Assembly (NCBI RefSeq): GCF_000377645.1
Contig: NZ_KB898479.1
Span: forward strand, 62,001-126,000
Reading direction: 5' to 3'
Length of the DNA stretch: 64,000 bases
Source: Thiomonas sp. FB-6
Lineage (GTDB): Bacteria; Pseudomonadota; Gammaproteobacteria; Burkholderiales; Burkholderiaceae_C
Position 1 is the stretch's first letter. Every line of letters starts with the position of its first letter. Under the pieces are notes generated by a model. The model was not told the DNA's origin. It searched no databases and was given only the letters and a program-made list of their open reading frames with translations. Shown piece by piece: positions 1 through 8,882 of this stretch. A program made the translations under genes and the position numbers.

Positions 1-1521
1 ACCCTGCAGCACGCGCAGGGCCCAGGCATCGGCCTGTCCGCGCTCGCCTTCGACGCCGGCACGCGCCAGTTGCAGGCAGGCGCGCAGCCCCGCGTCGGCC
101 AGCACGGCCTCGCACACATCGCGCGGCTGCGCCTCGGCGTGCCAGCGCAGGTCCTCATGCCCGCGCAGTTGCGTCTGAGCCAGGCCCGCATCGCCGCGAT
201 TGACCGCGTCGGCCAGCGCGGCGATGCCCCCGCCGAAACGCCGGCTGCGACGCAGCATCGACACCTGCTGGGCCAGCAGCGGCCCGGCCGCGTCCTGCAA
301 CTCCGGCGGGATGGTCTGCCCGCACAGTTCGCGTACCTCGCACACCGTCTGCGGCCGGTAGTGTCCATCGCGCGCATGCGCGCACAACTCGCCGAGCACG
401 GCACCCGCCTCCACGCTGGCCAGCTGGTCGCTGTCGCCCAGCAGCACCAGGCGCGCATGCGCGGGCAGCGCATCGAGCAGGTCGGCCATCATTTCCAGGT
501 GCACCATGGAGGCCTCGTCCACCAGCAGCACGTCCAGGTCCAGCGGGTTGCCGGCGTGATGCCGCAGACGCCGCGTGTCGCCGCGCGCGCCCAGCAGTGC
601 GTGCAGGGTGCGCGCGGGAGCGATACGCGAGGCCAGGCGCAGCGCGGACTCGTGCTCGCCCAGGCGGCCGGCGAGCTCGCGCAGCGCGCCGTCGATGGAC
701 TGCTTCAGGCGCGCGGCGGCCTTGCCCGTGGGCGCCGCCAGCGCCACGCGCAACTGTTCGGGCCGGGGCGCGGTGGCGAACAGCAGCACCAGCAGGCGCG
801 CGGCGGTGAAGGTCTTGCCCGTGCCGGGCCCGCCGGTGATCACGCCCACCCCGGAGCGCAGCGCCAGCGCGCAGGCGATGCGCTGCCAGTCGAGCGGCGC
901 ATCGGCAGGCGCATCGGCCGGGGCGTCGGTTGCGGCGTCGGTTGCGGCGTCGGTTGCGGCGTCGGTTGCGGCGCACGCGGCGCCCGCTTCGCCGAACAGC
1001 AGGCGCAGCGCCGCCGCCGTGCGCGGCGCGCCCGGCGCCTCGCGGCGCCGGGCGCGCGCAAGCCATTGCCCGGCCAGGCGCCGCTCGTACTCCCGATAGC
1101 GCCGCAGGTACAGGCGCCCCTGCTCGAACACCAGCGGCTGGCCCCGGTCGGCGCCGTCGCCCGCATCCACGCACCACACCGCCTCGGCGTCGCGCAGCGC
1201 GCGCGTCCACGCCGTCGCCGGGTCCTCGCCCGCCGGTGCCAGCTCGCCCGCCAGCTCCAGCAGCTGCGCGGCCAGCGCCGGCTGCAGGCCCAGTTCCGCC
1301 CAGGCCGGCCCGTGCAGGTCCAGGCAGACATGCCCGAGACCTTCGAGCTGCGCCACCAGCGCGGCCGCCAGCAGCACCTGCGGGTCGTCGCGCGGCGCGG
1401 CCTCGGCGACGAAGCCGGCGAAGCCCGCGTCCAGATGGCGCAACCATCCGGCCTGCGCCCAGGCGCGCAGGCAGCGCAGCACGCGCTCGCGCTCGGCCGC
1501 GGCGAACAGGGGCAGATTCAT
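1..1521 (-). CDS. recD: RecBCD exonuclease V, alpha subunit (partial, 3' end off window)
   Basis: RecD is the 5'-3' motor helicase of the RecBCD end-resection complex. The frame starts at the ATG at 1521 and reads to the window edge without a stop, giving 507 visible residues of the roughly 600 usual for the family. A Walker A loop (GGPGTGKTFTA) lies near residue 230 and a Walker B (LLVDEASMV) near residue 335, both typical of superfamily 1 helicases. The ATG overlaps the recB stop as ATGA, so translation is probably coupled. A 12-bp tandem repeat at 923-970 encodes an ATDA stutter near residues 184-200, between the N-terminal domain and the helicase core. The identification is firm from the motifs and from the operon partner. 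Confidence 0.92.
   Translation of the reverse strand, partial: MNLPLFAAAERERVLRCLRAWAQAGWLRHLDAGFAGFVAEAAPRDDPQVLLAAALVAQLEGLGHVCLDLHGPAWAELGLQPALAAQLLELAGELAPAGEDPATAWTRALRDAEAVWCVDAGDGADRGQPLVFEQGRLYLRRYREYERRLAGQWLARARRREAPGAPRTAAALRLLFGEAGAACAATDAATDAATDAATDAPADAPADAPLDWQRIACALALRSGVGVITGGPGTGKTFTAARLLVLLFATAPRPEQLRVALAAPTGKAAARLKQSIDGALRELAGRLGEHESALRLASRIAPARTLHALLGARGDTRRLRHHAGNPLDLDVLLVDEASMVHLEMMADLLDALPAHARLVLLGDSDQLASVEAGAVLGELCAHARDGHYRPQTVCEVRELCGQTIPPELQDAAGPLLAQQVSMLRRSRRFGGGIAALADAVNRGDAGLAQTQLRGHEDLRWHAEAQPRDVCEAVLADAGLRACLQLARAGVEGERGQADAWALRVLQG
923..970. repeat. 12-bp minisatellite inside recD
   Basis: Four perfect tandem copies of GCGTCGGTTGCG. Two degenerate relatives (gcatcggcaggc, gcatcggccggg) precede them at about 899-922. 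The unit is a multiple of three, so it adds a four-residue ATDA block per copy to RecD without breaking the frame. Confidence 0.9.
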
Positions 1522-4500
1522 CGCCGCGGCTCCTCCAGGGTCTCGCCCTCGCTCAGCAGGCGATCCAGCCGGTCCAGCCAGTCCACGTCGGCCGGCATGG
1601 CGAAACAGCCGCGTTCGGGCCCCTCGATGCCGCGCAGGAACAGGCACAGCGCGCCGCCGAGCTGGCGCCGCGGCTCGTAGGCGGCGCCCAGGCGCTGGCG
1701 CAGCAGGCGGTGCAGCGCCAGCAGGTACAGCATGGCCTGCACGTCGTAGCGATGCGCGGCCATCGCCTGCGCCAGCGCCTCGGCGTGGTAGTCGGCATCG
1801 CGATCGCCCAGCGCGTTGGACTTGTAGTCCAGCACCCAGTAGCGCCCTTCGTGCTCGAACACGAGGTCGGCGAAGCCCATGACCAGCCCGTGCACGCGGC
1901 GCTCGTCCAGGCGCGCGCGCTCGCGGGTGCCCAGCCAGGCCTGCGCGCACAGGCGGTCCAGCGCCGCCGCGCTGGCGGCGTCCACGGGGAACCAGAATTC
2001 CATTTCCGCCAGGCTGGCGCGCAGCTGGCGCAGGCTGGCGCCCAGGGGTGGCAGCGCGGTGCGCAGCACCTGCTGCAGCCAGACCCAGGCCTCGTCGGCC
2101 TCGGCTTCCCAGCCCTGGCGCGCGCAGCGCTGCGCGAAGGCGCTACGCGTGGCGGCGTCGTCGGCGAAGCCCTGCTCGGCCAGCCAGGCCAGCTGCTCGT
2201 GCAGGAAGCTGCCGGCGCGCGCGCCGCGCGCGAAGGCGTGACGCGCCGCGGCGCCGCGCACGCCGGCGGGCTGTGTCTCCTGCGCGGTGTCGTCGGACGC
2301 GTGCTGGCGCGCCCCGAAGGCCGCGCGCAGCGGTGCCAGGTTGCGCGCCAGCGCGCTGAAGCTGGCGATGTGCCAGTCGCGCTCGAAACGGGCGTCGTAC
2401 ACCTCGGGCTCGCGCAGCTCCACGGCCCGCGCTTCGGCGCGCAGCAGGCTCGGCGGCTCCACCGGGCGGCGCGGCTGCAGGCGCAGCCGGGGCAGCGAGC
2501 CCCAGGTCGCGCGCAGCAGGGTCTCGAGCTGCTCGGGGCCGCCACCGGGCAAGGCGCCGAGCAGGCACCCCAGTGCGCTGCGCGCGAGCAGGCACTGCGA
2601 GGCGCGCCCGCGGCGCAGCGGCGCGGCCCCCATCCACACGGCATGGCGCGCGCGGGTCAGCGCCACGTAGAGCAGGCGCAGGTCCTCGCGCAGGCGCCGC
2701 GACTCGGCGTCGCCGCCCTCGCCGCCGCCGGCATCGTCCCCATCGGGTTCGCTCTCGTCCTGGTCGTCGCCGTCGGCGCTGCGGAAATGCGTGGCGAAGG
2801 GCAGCAGCACCACCGGGTACTCCAGTCCCTTGGACTTGTGGATGGTCACCACGCGCACCAGGTCGGCCTCGCTTTCCAGGCGCAGCTCCTGTTCGTCGGC
2901 GGCGCCGGCACGCCCGGCCACGGCCTGCTCCAGCCAGCGCAGCAGCGCCTGCTCGCCGTCCACGCCGGAGCTGGCCTGCTGCAGCAGCTCGGCCAGGTGC
3001 AGCACATTGGTCAGGCGCCGCTCGCCGCCGTCGCGCGCCAGCCAGCGCCGCGCCAGCCCCAGCCGGTGCAGCGTGGCGCGCAGCATCGGCAACACCCCCT
3101 GGGAGCGCCAAAGCTCGTGCAGTTCCAGCAGCAGCTGGGCGTGCGCCTCGAACACCTCGTCGTCGCGCGCCAGCGCCTCCAGCTCCGCCAGCTCGAGTCC
3201 GAAACTGGCGTTGGCCAGGCCCGCGCGCGCCAGGCGCGCATCGCGCGGCTCGGCCACCGCCCGCAGCCAGCGCAGCAGGTCGCGCGCCTCGGCGCTGGCC
3301 AACACCGATTCGCGCTCGCTCAGGTAGACGCTGGCCACGCGCCTGCGCCCCAGCTCGGCGCGCACCTGCCATGCCTGTTCGCGCGTGCGCACCAGCACCG
3401 CGATGTCGCGCGGGCGCAGGCGCCGCAGCCCCGCCGGGCCGCGGAAGCCGCAGTGCGCATCGCCGAGCAGCCCGACCACGGTCTCGGCGCAGGCGCGCGC
3501 GTAGTCCGCCAGCGCCTCGGAAGAGTTCCGCAGTTCGGTGTCGTACTCGATCCACAGCGCGGGCAGCTCGCCCGCCGCCGTGCACAGGGTCTCCTCGCGT
3601 CCGCGGGCGCGCACCGGCACGAAGGGCAGCGGGTCGTCGCTACCGTCGCGATAGCCGAAGGCGCCGCCTTGCTCGCCCTCGGCGCGCTCGAACAGGCGAT
3701 TGACCGCCTGCACCAGCGCCTGCGTGGAGCGGTAGTTGGTGTCCAGCGCGTAGTGGCGCCCGGCGGTGGCGCGGCGCGCGCGGATGTAGCTGTCGATGTC
3801 GGCCCCGCGGAAGCCGTAGATGGACTGCTTGGGATCGCCGATCAGCAGCAGGGCGGCCTCGGGGTCGTTCGCGCCCACGCGGTACAGGCTGTCGAACAGC
3901 CGGTATTGCAGGGCCGAGGTGTCCTGGAATTCGTCCAGCAGGGCCACCGGATACTGTTCGCGGATGCGCTGGCGCAGGCCTGCGCCGCCGGGGCCCTCGA
4001 CGGCCTGCGCCAGGCGCTGCTGCAGGTCGACGAAGCCGAAGCTGCGCGCCTGGCGCTTGAGCTCCAGCAGCTGCCGCTCCGCGGCCGCGCAGGCGCGATC
4101 GGCCAGCTCGGCATCGGCGCGCGGCAGGGCGCGCAGCTGCTCGCGCAGGCCGGCCAGGTCCTCGAAGCCTTCCGGCGGCTGCAGCTCGCGGCCTTTTTTC
4201 AGGGCCTCGCGCAGGCCCTGCGCCTGCAGGCGCTGCCAGGCCTTGTCCTCGAGCTCCACGGCTTCGCCGTCGTCGGCCTGCGCCCATTGCTGCAGGGCGT
4301 CGAACCACGGCGCCAGGCGCGCTGGCGAGACCATGCGGGCGTTGAAGGGGGAGTCCTGCGCGCACTGGGCCTCGATCCAGGCGCGCATGGGCCCGAGCTG
4401 CTCGCGCCAGGCCGCGCGCAGGCCCCGCATGGCCTCGCGGCGCAGCGCGTCGACGCGGCTCCAGGCCGGCCCCAGGGCGCCCGCCTGCTCCAGTTCGCGC

Positions 4501-5150
4501 GCCGAACCGGTGGCGGCGCGCCGCGCCAGGCGGGCACCCACCGCGGCCTCGAAGGCCGGGTACTCGGGCCACAGGCGCAGCAGCCCGCCCAGTTCCTCCC
4601 CGCGCAAGGGATAGATCTCGCGGCGCCACACGTCGCGCAGCGCGCGCTGGCGCAGCGCGGTGTCGTCGGCGAGCAACTCCTCGTCGAACAGGCTGCCGCT
4701 GTCGAAGGCGTGCTCGCGCAGCATGCGCTGGCACCAGGCGTCGATGGTGAACACCGCGGCGTCGTCCATCGAATCGGCGGCCAGGGCCAGGCGCCACGCC
4801 GCGGTCTCGCGTTGCGCGGCGTCGCCGGCAGCGTGCAGCAGCTGGCGCAGCAACTCGTCGTCGGCGGCGGGCTCGGCCTCGCCGCGAAAACATGCGGCCG
4901 CCTGCGCCAGGCGTGCACGGATGCGTTCGCGCAGCTCCTGCGTGGCCGCCCGCGTGAAGGTCATGACCAGGATGCGCGCGGGCGCCAGCGGCTCGCGCCA
5001 TGCGCTGCCGGATTCGCCGTGCCCCAGCACCAGGCGCAGGTACAGCGCGGCGATGGTCCAGGTCTTGCCGGTGCCGGCGCTGGCCTCGATGAGCCGGCTG
5101 CCCCACAGCGGCAGGCACAGCGCGTCGAGCGGATGGACGGTGTCGGACAT
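1518..5150 (-). CDS. recB: RecBCD exonuclease V, beta subunit (helicase-nuclease)
   Basis: RecB is the 3'-5' UvrD-like helicase and the only nuclease of RecBCD. The 1210-residue protein is of normal family length. The Walker A (EASAGTGKT) lies at about residues 22-30, a UvrD-type motif with LLDEFQDTS near 400, and the helicase motif IHKSKGLEYPVV near 770. The C-terminal nuclease domain shows the hallmark VLDYKSN near residue 1110, whose Asp and Lys are catalytic in the family. The gene begins 7 bp after the recC stop and its stop overlaps the recD start, so recC-recB-recD form one transcription unit. A very long open frame on the opposite strand is a GC-bias shadow. Confidence 0.96.
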   Translation of the reverse strand: MSDTVHPLDALCLPLWGSRLIEASAGTGKTWTIAALYLRLVLGHGESGSAWREPLAPARILVMTFTRAATQELRERIRARLAQAAACFRGEAEPAADDELLRQLLHAAGDAAQRETAAWRLALAADSMDDAAVFTIDAWCQRMLREHAFDSGSLFDEELLADDTALRQRALRDVWRREIYPLRGEELGGLLRLWPEYPAFEAAVGARLARRAATGSARELEQAGALGPAWSRVDALRREAMRGLRAAWREQLGPMRAWIEAQCAQDSPFNARMVSPARLAPWFDALQQWAQADDGEAVELEDKAWQRLQAQGLREALKKGRELQPPEGFEDLAGLREQLRALPRADAELADRACAAAERQLLELKRQARSFGFVDLQQRLAQAVEGPGGAGLRQRIREQYPVALLDEFQDTSALQYRLFDSLYRVGANDPEAALLLIGDPKQSIYGFRGADIDSYIRARRATAGRHYALDTNYRSTQALVQAVNRLFERAEGEQGGAFGYRDGSDDPLPFVPVRARGREETLCTAAGELPALWIEYDTELRNSSEALADYARACAETVVGLLGDAHCGFRGPAGLRRLRPRDIAVLVRTREQAWQVRAELGRRRVASVYLSERESVLASAEARDLLRWLRAVAEPRDARLARAGLANASFGLELAELEALARDDEVFEAHAQLLLELHELWRSQGVLPMLRATLHRLGLARRWLARDGGERRLTNVLHLAELLQQASSGVDGEQALLRWLEQAVAGRAGAADEQELRLESEADLVRVVTIHKSKGLEYPVVLLPFATHFRSADGDDQDESEPDGDDAGGGEGGDAESRRLREDLRLLYVALTRARHAVWMGAAPLRRGRASQCLLARSALGCLLGALPGGGPEQLETLLRATWGSLPRLRLQPRRPVEPPSLLRAEARAVELREPEVYDARFERDWHIASFSALARNLAPLRAAFGARQHASDDTAQETQPAGVRGAAARHAFARGARAGSFLHEQLAWLAEQGFADDAATRSAFAQRCARQGWEAEADEAWVWLQQVLRTALPPLGASLRQLRASLAEMEFWFPVDAASAAALDRLCAQAWLGTRERARLDERRVHGLVMGFADLVFEHEGRYWVLDYKSNALGDRDADYHAEALAQAMAAHRYDVQAMLYLLALHRLLRQRLGAAYEPRRQLGGALCLFLRGIEGPERGCFAMPADVDWLDRLDRLLSEGETLEEPRR

Positions 5151-5156
5151 GGCAGC

Positions 5157-8100
5157 TCAACGGCCCGCGCCGTGCTCCAGTTCCGCGGGGTCGAGCACCT
5201 GCACCCCCTGGCTCGCCCATTCGCACACCGGCAGGAACAGCTGGCGCGCGAAGGTCTCGAAACGGCCGTCGGCGCACAGCGCGCCGAAGTCGGGATACAG
5301 GCGCGCCAGGCTGGCGTCCTCGGCCTCGCCGCGCGCGTGGCGCGAGCCCTCGTAGACGGCGCGCGCCGGCTTGCCGCGCACATGCTCGATGGCCGTGCGC
5401 GGGGCCCAGGGCAAGGGCTCCAGGCGGGCCAGGCGCCAGGCCCGCAGCAGCTCGCCCAGGCGCGCGCGCGCCGTGTCCGGCTCCACCGCGCTCCAGTGCA
5501 GCGCCGCATCGGGGCCGAGCAGCCAGCCCTCGCAGCGCAGGCCCGCGGCCGAGGCGCCGAGCATGCCCAGCCAGGTGGGCAGCAGCCGGTCCACGCGCGG
5601 CCGGCCGTCGCGCAGCAGGCGCGAGGCGCCGAGCTCCAGGCGCAGCGCCGCGCCGGAGCCGTCGATCTGGCGCAGGCCGTCGATCCAGTCGTCCAGCGCG
5701 GGCGCGTCGCCGGTGCCGCCGCCCAGCTGCGCGGCGTCCAGGTCCAGGCGCAGCGCGGCACGCGGGAGTTCGTGCGCGTGCCGCGCCGCCAGCTCGGCCC
5801 AGGCACGCAGCGGCGGCGCGAGTTCGCGCCGCAGTTGCTCGGCCGCCCGCGTGCCGGGGCCGCCGATGGGCAGGCGCCCGGCGGCCGCCGCGCGCAGCAG
5901 GCGGGCATGCAACAGGGCTTCGGGATCCGGCCGCTGCTGCTGCAGCAGCTGGCGGGGGTCGCGCAGCAGCTCCTGCAGCAGGCCGTGGCGCTGCAGGCCC
6001 GCCAGCTCGAACACCTCGTCGTCGTCCGCGAGTTCGTCCGCGTCGTCGAACACCACCCCCAGCGCGCTGCGCAGGTACAGGCGCGCCGGATTGCGCAGCA
6101 AGGCGGCGAGGTCCGCGAGCGTGGCGGCCGGAGCCGCCTCGGCCTCGGCCGGGCGCCGCAGCGTGGCCGCGCCGGTCTCGGCGGGCGAGCCATGCAGGGC
6201 GAACCATTCGCGGGCATAGGTACGCGGGCCGCCCGGCTCGAAGTAGCGCCGGCCGAAGGGCTGCAGCGCGTGCTCGGTGCTGCGCTGGCGCAGCAGCGCC
6301 TGGCCCGGCGGCTCGCCCGGCCCGGGCTGCGCCGCGGCGAAGCCGGCGGCCAGGTAGTCGCGCAGCTGGGAGACCAGCACCGAGGGCGCCAGCTCCGAGT
6401 TGTCGCGCGCGCTGCGCCCGCACCAGCTGATGTAGAGCACGCGGCGCGCCGACAGCAGCGCCTCGAGCATGAGGTAGCGGTCGTCGTCGCGGCGCGAACG
6501 GTCGCCGGGGCGGTACTGCCCCGGCAAGGCCATCAGGTCGAAGTCGCTGCGCTGCGCGGTGCGCGGGTAGGCATCCTCGTTCATGCCCAGCAGGCACACC
6601 ACCTGGAAAGGAATCGCGCGCAGCGGCAGCAGGCTGCAGAAGGTCACGCCGCCGGCCAGGAAGCGGCCGGCCACGCTGGTGTCGTCGATGCGCGCCAGCC
6701 ATGCCTGGGCGAACACCTCCAGCGGCAGTGCCTGCTCGAATCCGGCGCACTCGCAGTCCAGCAGCCACTGGGCCAGGCCCTCGTGCATCGCCGCCAGCGC
6801 CTGGGTCTCGGACTCGTCGGCGGCGAGCACCAGGGCCTCGAGCAGTTCGCGCGCGGCCCGCGCCCAGCGCTCGGGCGTGGCCGATTCGCGCGAGGTCTCC
6901 CACCAGCCCTGCAGCACTTCCAGCAAGGCGTGCAGCGAGCCCGCGAGCGCGGCATCGAGCCCGCCGAGTTCGCCCATCGGTTCGGTGCCCAGCCAGGCCG
7001 GCGTCTCGCCGTTGGCGTAGCCCAGCAGCATGCGGCGCAAGGCAAAGGCCCAGCTGCCCTGCTCGCCGCAGGCCTGCAGGCCGAAGCTGGCGCGCTGGCG
7101 CTCGTGCAGGCCCCAGCGCGCGCCCGACTCGGCCATCCAGCGCAGCAGCAGCGCGCGTCCGTCGGGGTCGAGTCCGAAGCGGGCGGCGATGCCCCGAACC
7201 TCCAGCAGGTCGCAGATCTCGCTGAAAGCGGCGCGGTGGCGCGCGATGCCCAGCACCCATTCCAGCGCCAGCAGCAGCGAGCTGCCGCTGCGCCGGCGCA
7301 GGTCGGCGATGTCGAAGGGAACGTGGCGCGCATCGCCGCCGCCGTACTGCCCGAACACCGCGCGCACCGCGGGGGCGAAGACCTCGATGTCGGGCACCAT
7401 CACCACGATGTCGCGCGGGCGCAGCGCGGCCTGGGTTCCGGCATCGCGGGCCAGCAGTTCGAGCAGGCGGTCGTGCAGCACCTCGACCTCGCGCAGCGCC
7501 CCGTGCGTGACGTGGAACTGGATGGAGTCGTCCTCGGCGGCGATCGGCGGCGCGGCGTGCTCGGACAGCGGCAGCAGGTCGCGGATCGCCGCCTGCACCT
7601 GCCCGAGCAGGCTGCGCGGCTCGGACTCGTCGAACACGTCGGTGCGCGGCAGTTCCGCGGCCTGCGGCGCCGCGCCGCGCGGCCGGGCCTCATGGTCTTC
7701 ATGGCTTTCCAGTTGACGCATGAAGTCGCGGCCCTGGCGACCCCAGGCGGCGAGCAGCGGGTGGGCGTGCGCGTGCATGGACTCCAGCGGCACGGCACCC
7801 AGGTCGCGCCCGCCACGCAGGGGCTGGCGCCGGCGCGGCGCGCGCAGCAGCTCGCGCCCCTCGATGATGTCGGCCCAGTGGTAGCGGCAGGGGTTGGGCA
7901 CCGCGATCAGCACCTGCGCGTGGCGCGACAGGGCCACCAGCAGCTCCAGCACGGCCGGCGCCAGCGTGGCGGCGCCGAACAGGCTCACCCGTGGCGGCAG
8001 ATCCAGGCTGCCGGGGGGCGCGGCATGCAGGCGCTCCAGCACGCGTTGCTGCACCTGCGGACGCACCAGCAGCCGCGCCTGCGCCCCCAGGCCCTCGAGC

Positions 8101-8813
8101 AGTTCGCGCCACAGCGCAGCCTGCCAGCGCTGCCCCTCGGGTAGCGCCTGGTGCCGGCCCGCGGCGTCGATCAGCAGGTCCTCGCCGCGCGACCAGGCTT
8201 CCAGCCAGTCGGCCCGGTACACCTGGTACTGGTCGTAGAGCCCGGCCAGGCGCTGCGCCAGTTGCAGCATGCGCAGCGCCTCGCCATCGGCCAGGAAGGC
8301 GGCGATGGCCTCGAAACCGGGCGCCCGCGCCAGGCGCGGCAGCACGCGGAGCACGCGCCAGACCAGGGCCTGGCGGTCCAGCGGGGAACGCGCTCCGAGT
8401 TCGGCCGCGCCCAGCACGGCCCGGCAGGTCTGCCACACGAAGCGCGAGGGCAGCTCCACGCGCAAGGCGGCGCTGATGCCCTGGGCCTGGGCCTGCGCGG
8501 CCTTGAACCACTCGCCGGCGCCGTTGCTCTGCACCAGCACCAGCTCCGTGCGCATGGGCTCCAGCGGCCAGCGCTGCTGGCAGTGCAGCAGGAGTTCGTG
8601 CAGGGTTTCCAGACGGTTTCCGTGCAGCACCAGCAGCCCGCGCGGAGGCAGGCCGGAAGGGGCATCGGGGGGTGCGGAGGGCGCGGCGGGCAAGGCGGTC
8701 GGGCGGGGATTCCGGGGCGGCTGGCGAGGCCCAGGCAGTGTAGGCGCTGGCGTGCCCGGCAGGGCCGCGGAGCCCCATTGATCGAAAAAATCGCTGGATG
8801 CTACACAAAGCAT
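5157..8813 (-). CDS. recC: RecBCD exonuclease V, gamma subunit
   Basis: RecC is the Chi-recognition and scaffold subunit of RecBCD. Homology to RecC begins at LLVLHGNRLETLHELL, matching the usual N-terminal YHSNRL-type start, and continues through LPSRFVWQTCRAVLG. The ATG at 8813 is the first available start and gives 1218 residues, but its first 60 are Pro/Ala-rich and unlike RecC. Alternatives are a TTG at 8693 and a GTG at 8630, the latter starting almost exactly at the conserved block. Usual family length is about 1120, so the true start is probably one of the later ones. It is the first gene of the recCBD operon, divergent from the molybdopterin oxidoreductase genes. Confidence 0.9.
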   Translation of the reverse strand: MLCVASSDFFDQWGSAALPGTPAPTLPGPRQPPRNPRPTALPAAPSAPPDAPSGLPPRGLLVLHGNRLETLHELLLHCQQRWPLEPMRTELVLVQSNGAGEWFKAAQAQAQGISAALRVELPSRFVWQTCRAVLGAAELGARSPLDRQALVWRVLRVLPRLARAPGFEAIAAFLADGEALRMLQLAQRLAGLYDQYQVYRADWLEAWSRGEDLLIDAAGRHQALPEGQRWQAALWRELLEGLGAQARLLVRPQVQQRVLERLHAAPPGSLDLPPRVSLFGAATLAPAVLELLVALSRHAQVLIAVPNPCRYHWADIIEGRELLRAPRRRQPLRGGRDLGAVPLESMHAHAHPLLAAWGRQGRDFMRQLESHEDHEARPRGAAPQAAELPRTDVFDESEPRSLLGQVQAAIRDLLPLSEHAAPPIAAEDDSIQFHVTHGALREVEVLHDRLLELLARDAGTQAALRPRDIVVMVPDIEVFAPAVRAVFGQYGGGDARHVPFDIADLRRRSGSSLLLALEWVLGIARHRAAFSEICDLLEVRGIAARFGLDPDGRALLLRWMAESGARWGLHERQRASFGLQACGEQGSWAFALRRMLLGYANGETPAWLGTEPMGELGGLDAALAGSLHALLEVLQGWWETSRESATPERWARAARELLEALVLAADESETQALAAMHEGLAQWLLDCECAGFEQALPLEVFAQAWLARIDDTSVAGRFLAGGVTFCSLLPLRAIPFQVVCLLGMNEDAYPRTAQRSDFDLMALPGQYRPGDRSRRDDDRYLMLEALLSARRVLYISWCGRSARDNSELAPSVLVSQLRDYLAAGFAAAQPGPGEPPGQALLRQRSTEHALQPFGRRYFEPGGPRTYAREWFALHGSPAETGAATLRRPAEAEAAPAATLADLAALLRNPARLYLRSALGVVFDDADELADDDEVFELAGLQRHGLLQELLRDPRQLLQQQRPDPEALLHARLLRAAAAGRLPIGGPGTRAAEQLRRELAPPLRAWAELAARHAHELPRAALRLDLDAAQLGGGTGDAPALDDWIDGLRQIDGSGAALRLELGASRLLRDGRPRVDRLLPTWLGMLGASAAGLRCEGWLLGPDAALHWSAVEPDTARARLGELLRAWRLARLEPLPWAPRTAIEHVRGKPARAVYEGSRHARGEAEDASLARLYPDFGALCADGRFETFARQLFLPVCEWASQGVQVLDPAELEHGAGR

Positions 8814-8882
8814 TCGTTGGATTTCGGAACGAAAGATTCCTAAATTCGCATGCACTGCCCTCCGGCACCCGAAATCCCGGCC

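Noticed and set aside
930-8144. A 2404-codon open frame on the plus strand across recD, recB and recC
   Set aside because: It is antisense to three well-supported genes, has a low-complexity Arg/Gln/Ala-rich translation, and results from strong third-position GC bias.
8814-8882. A sigma-70 promoter for the soeA-like gene (TTGGAT, 17-18 bp, TAAATT)
   Set aside because: The region is AT-richer but the hexamers match the consensus poorly and overlap the possible recC start.
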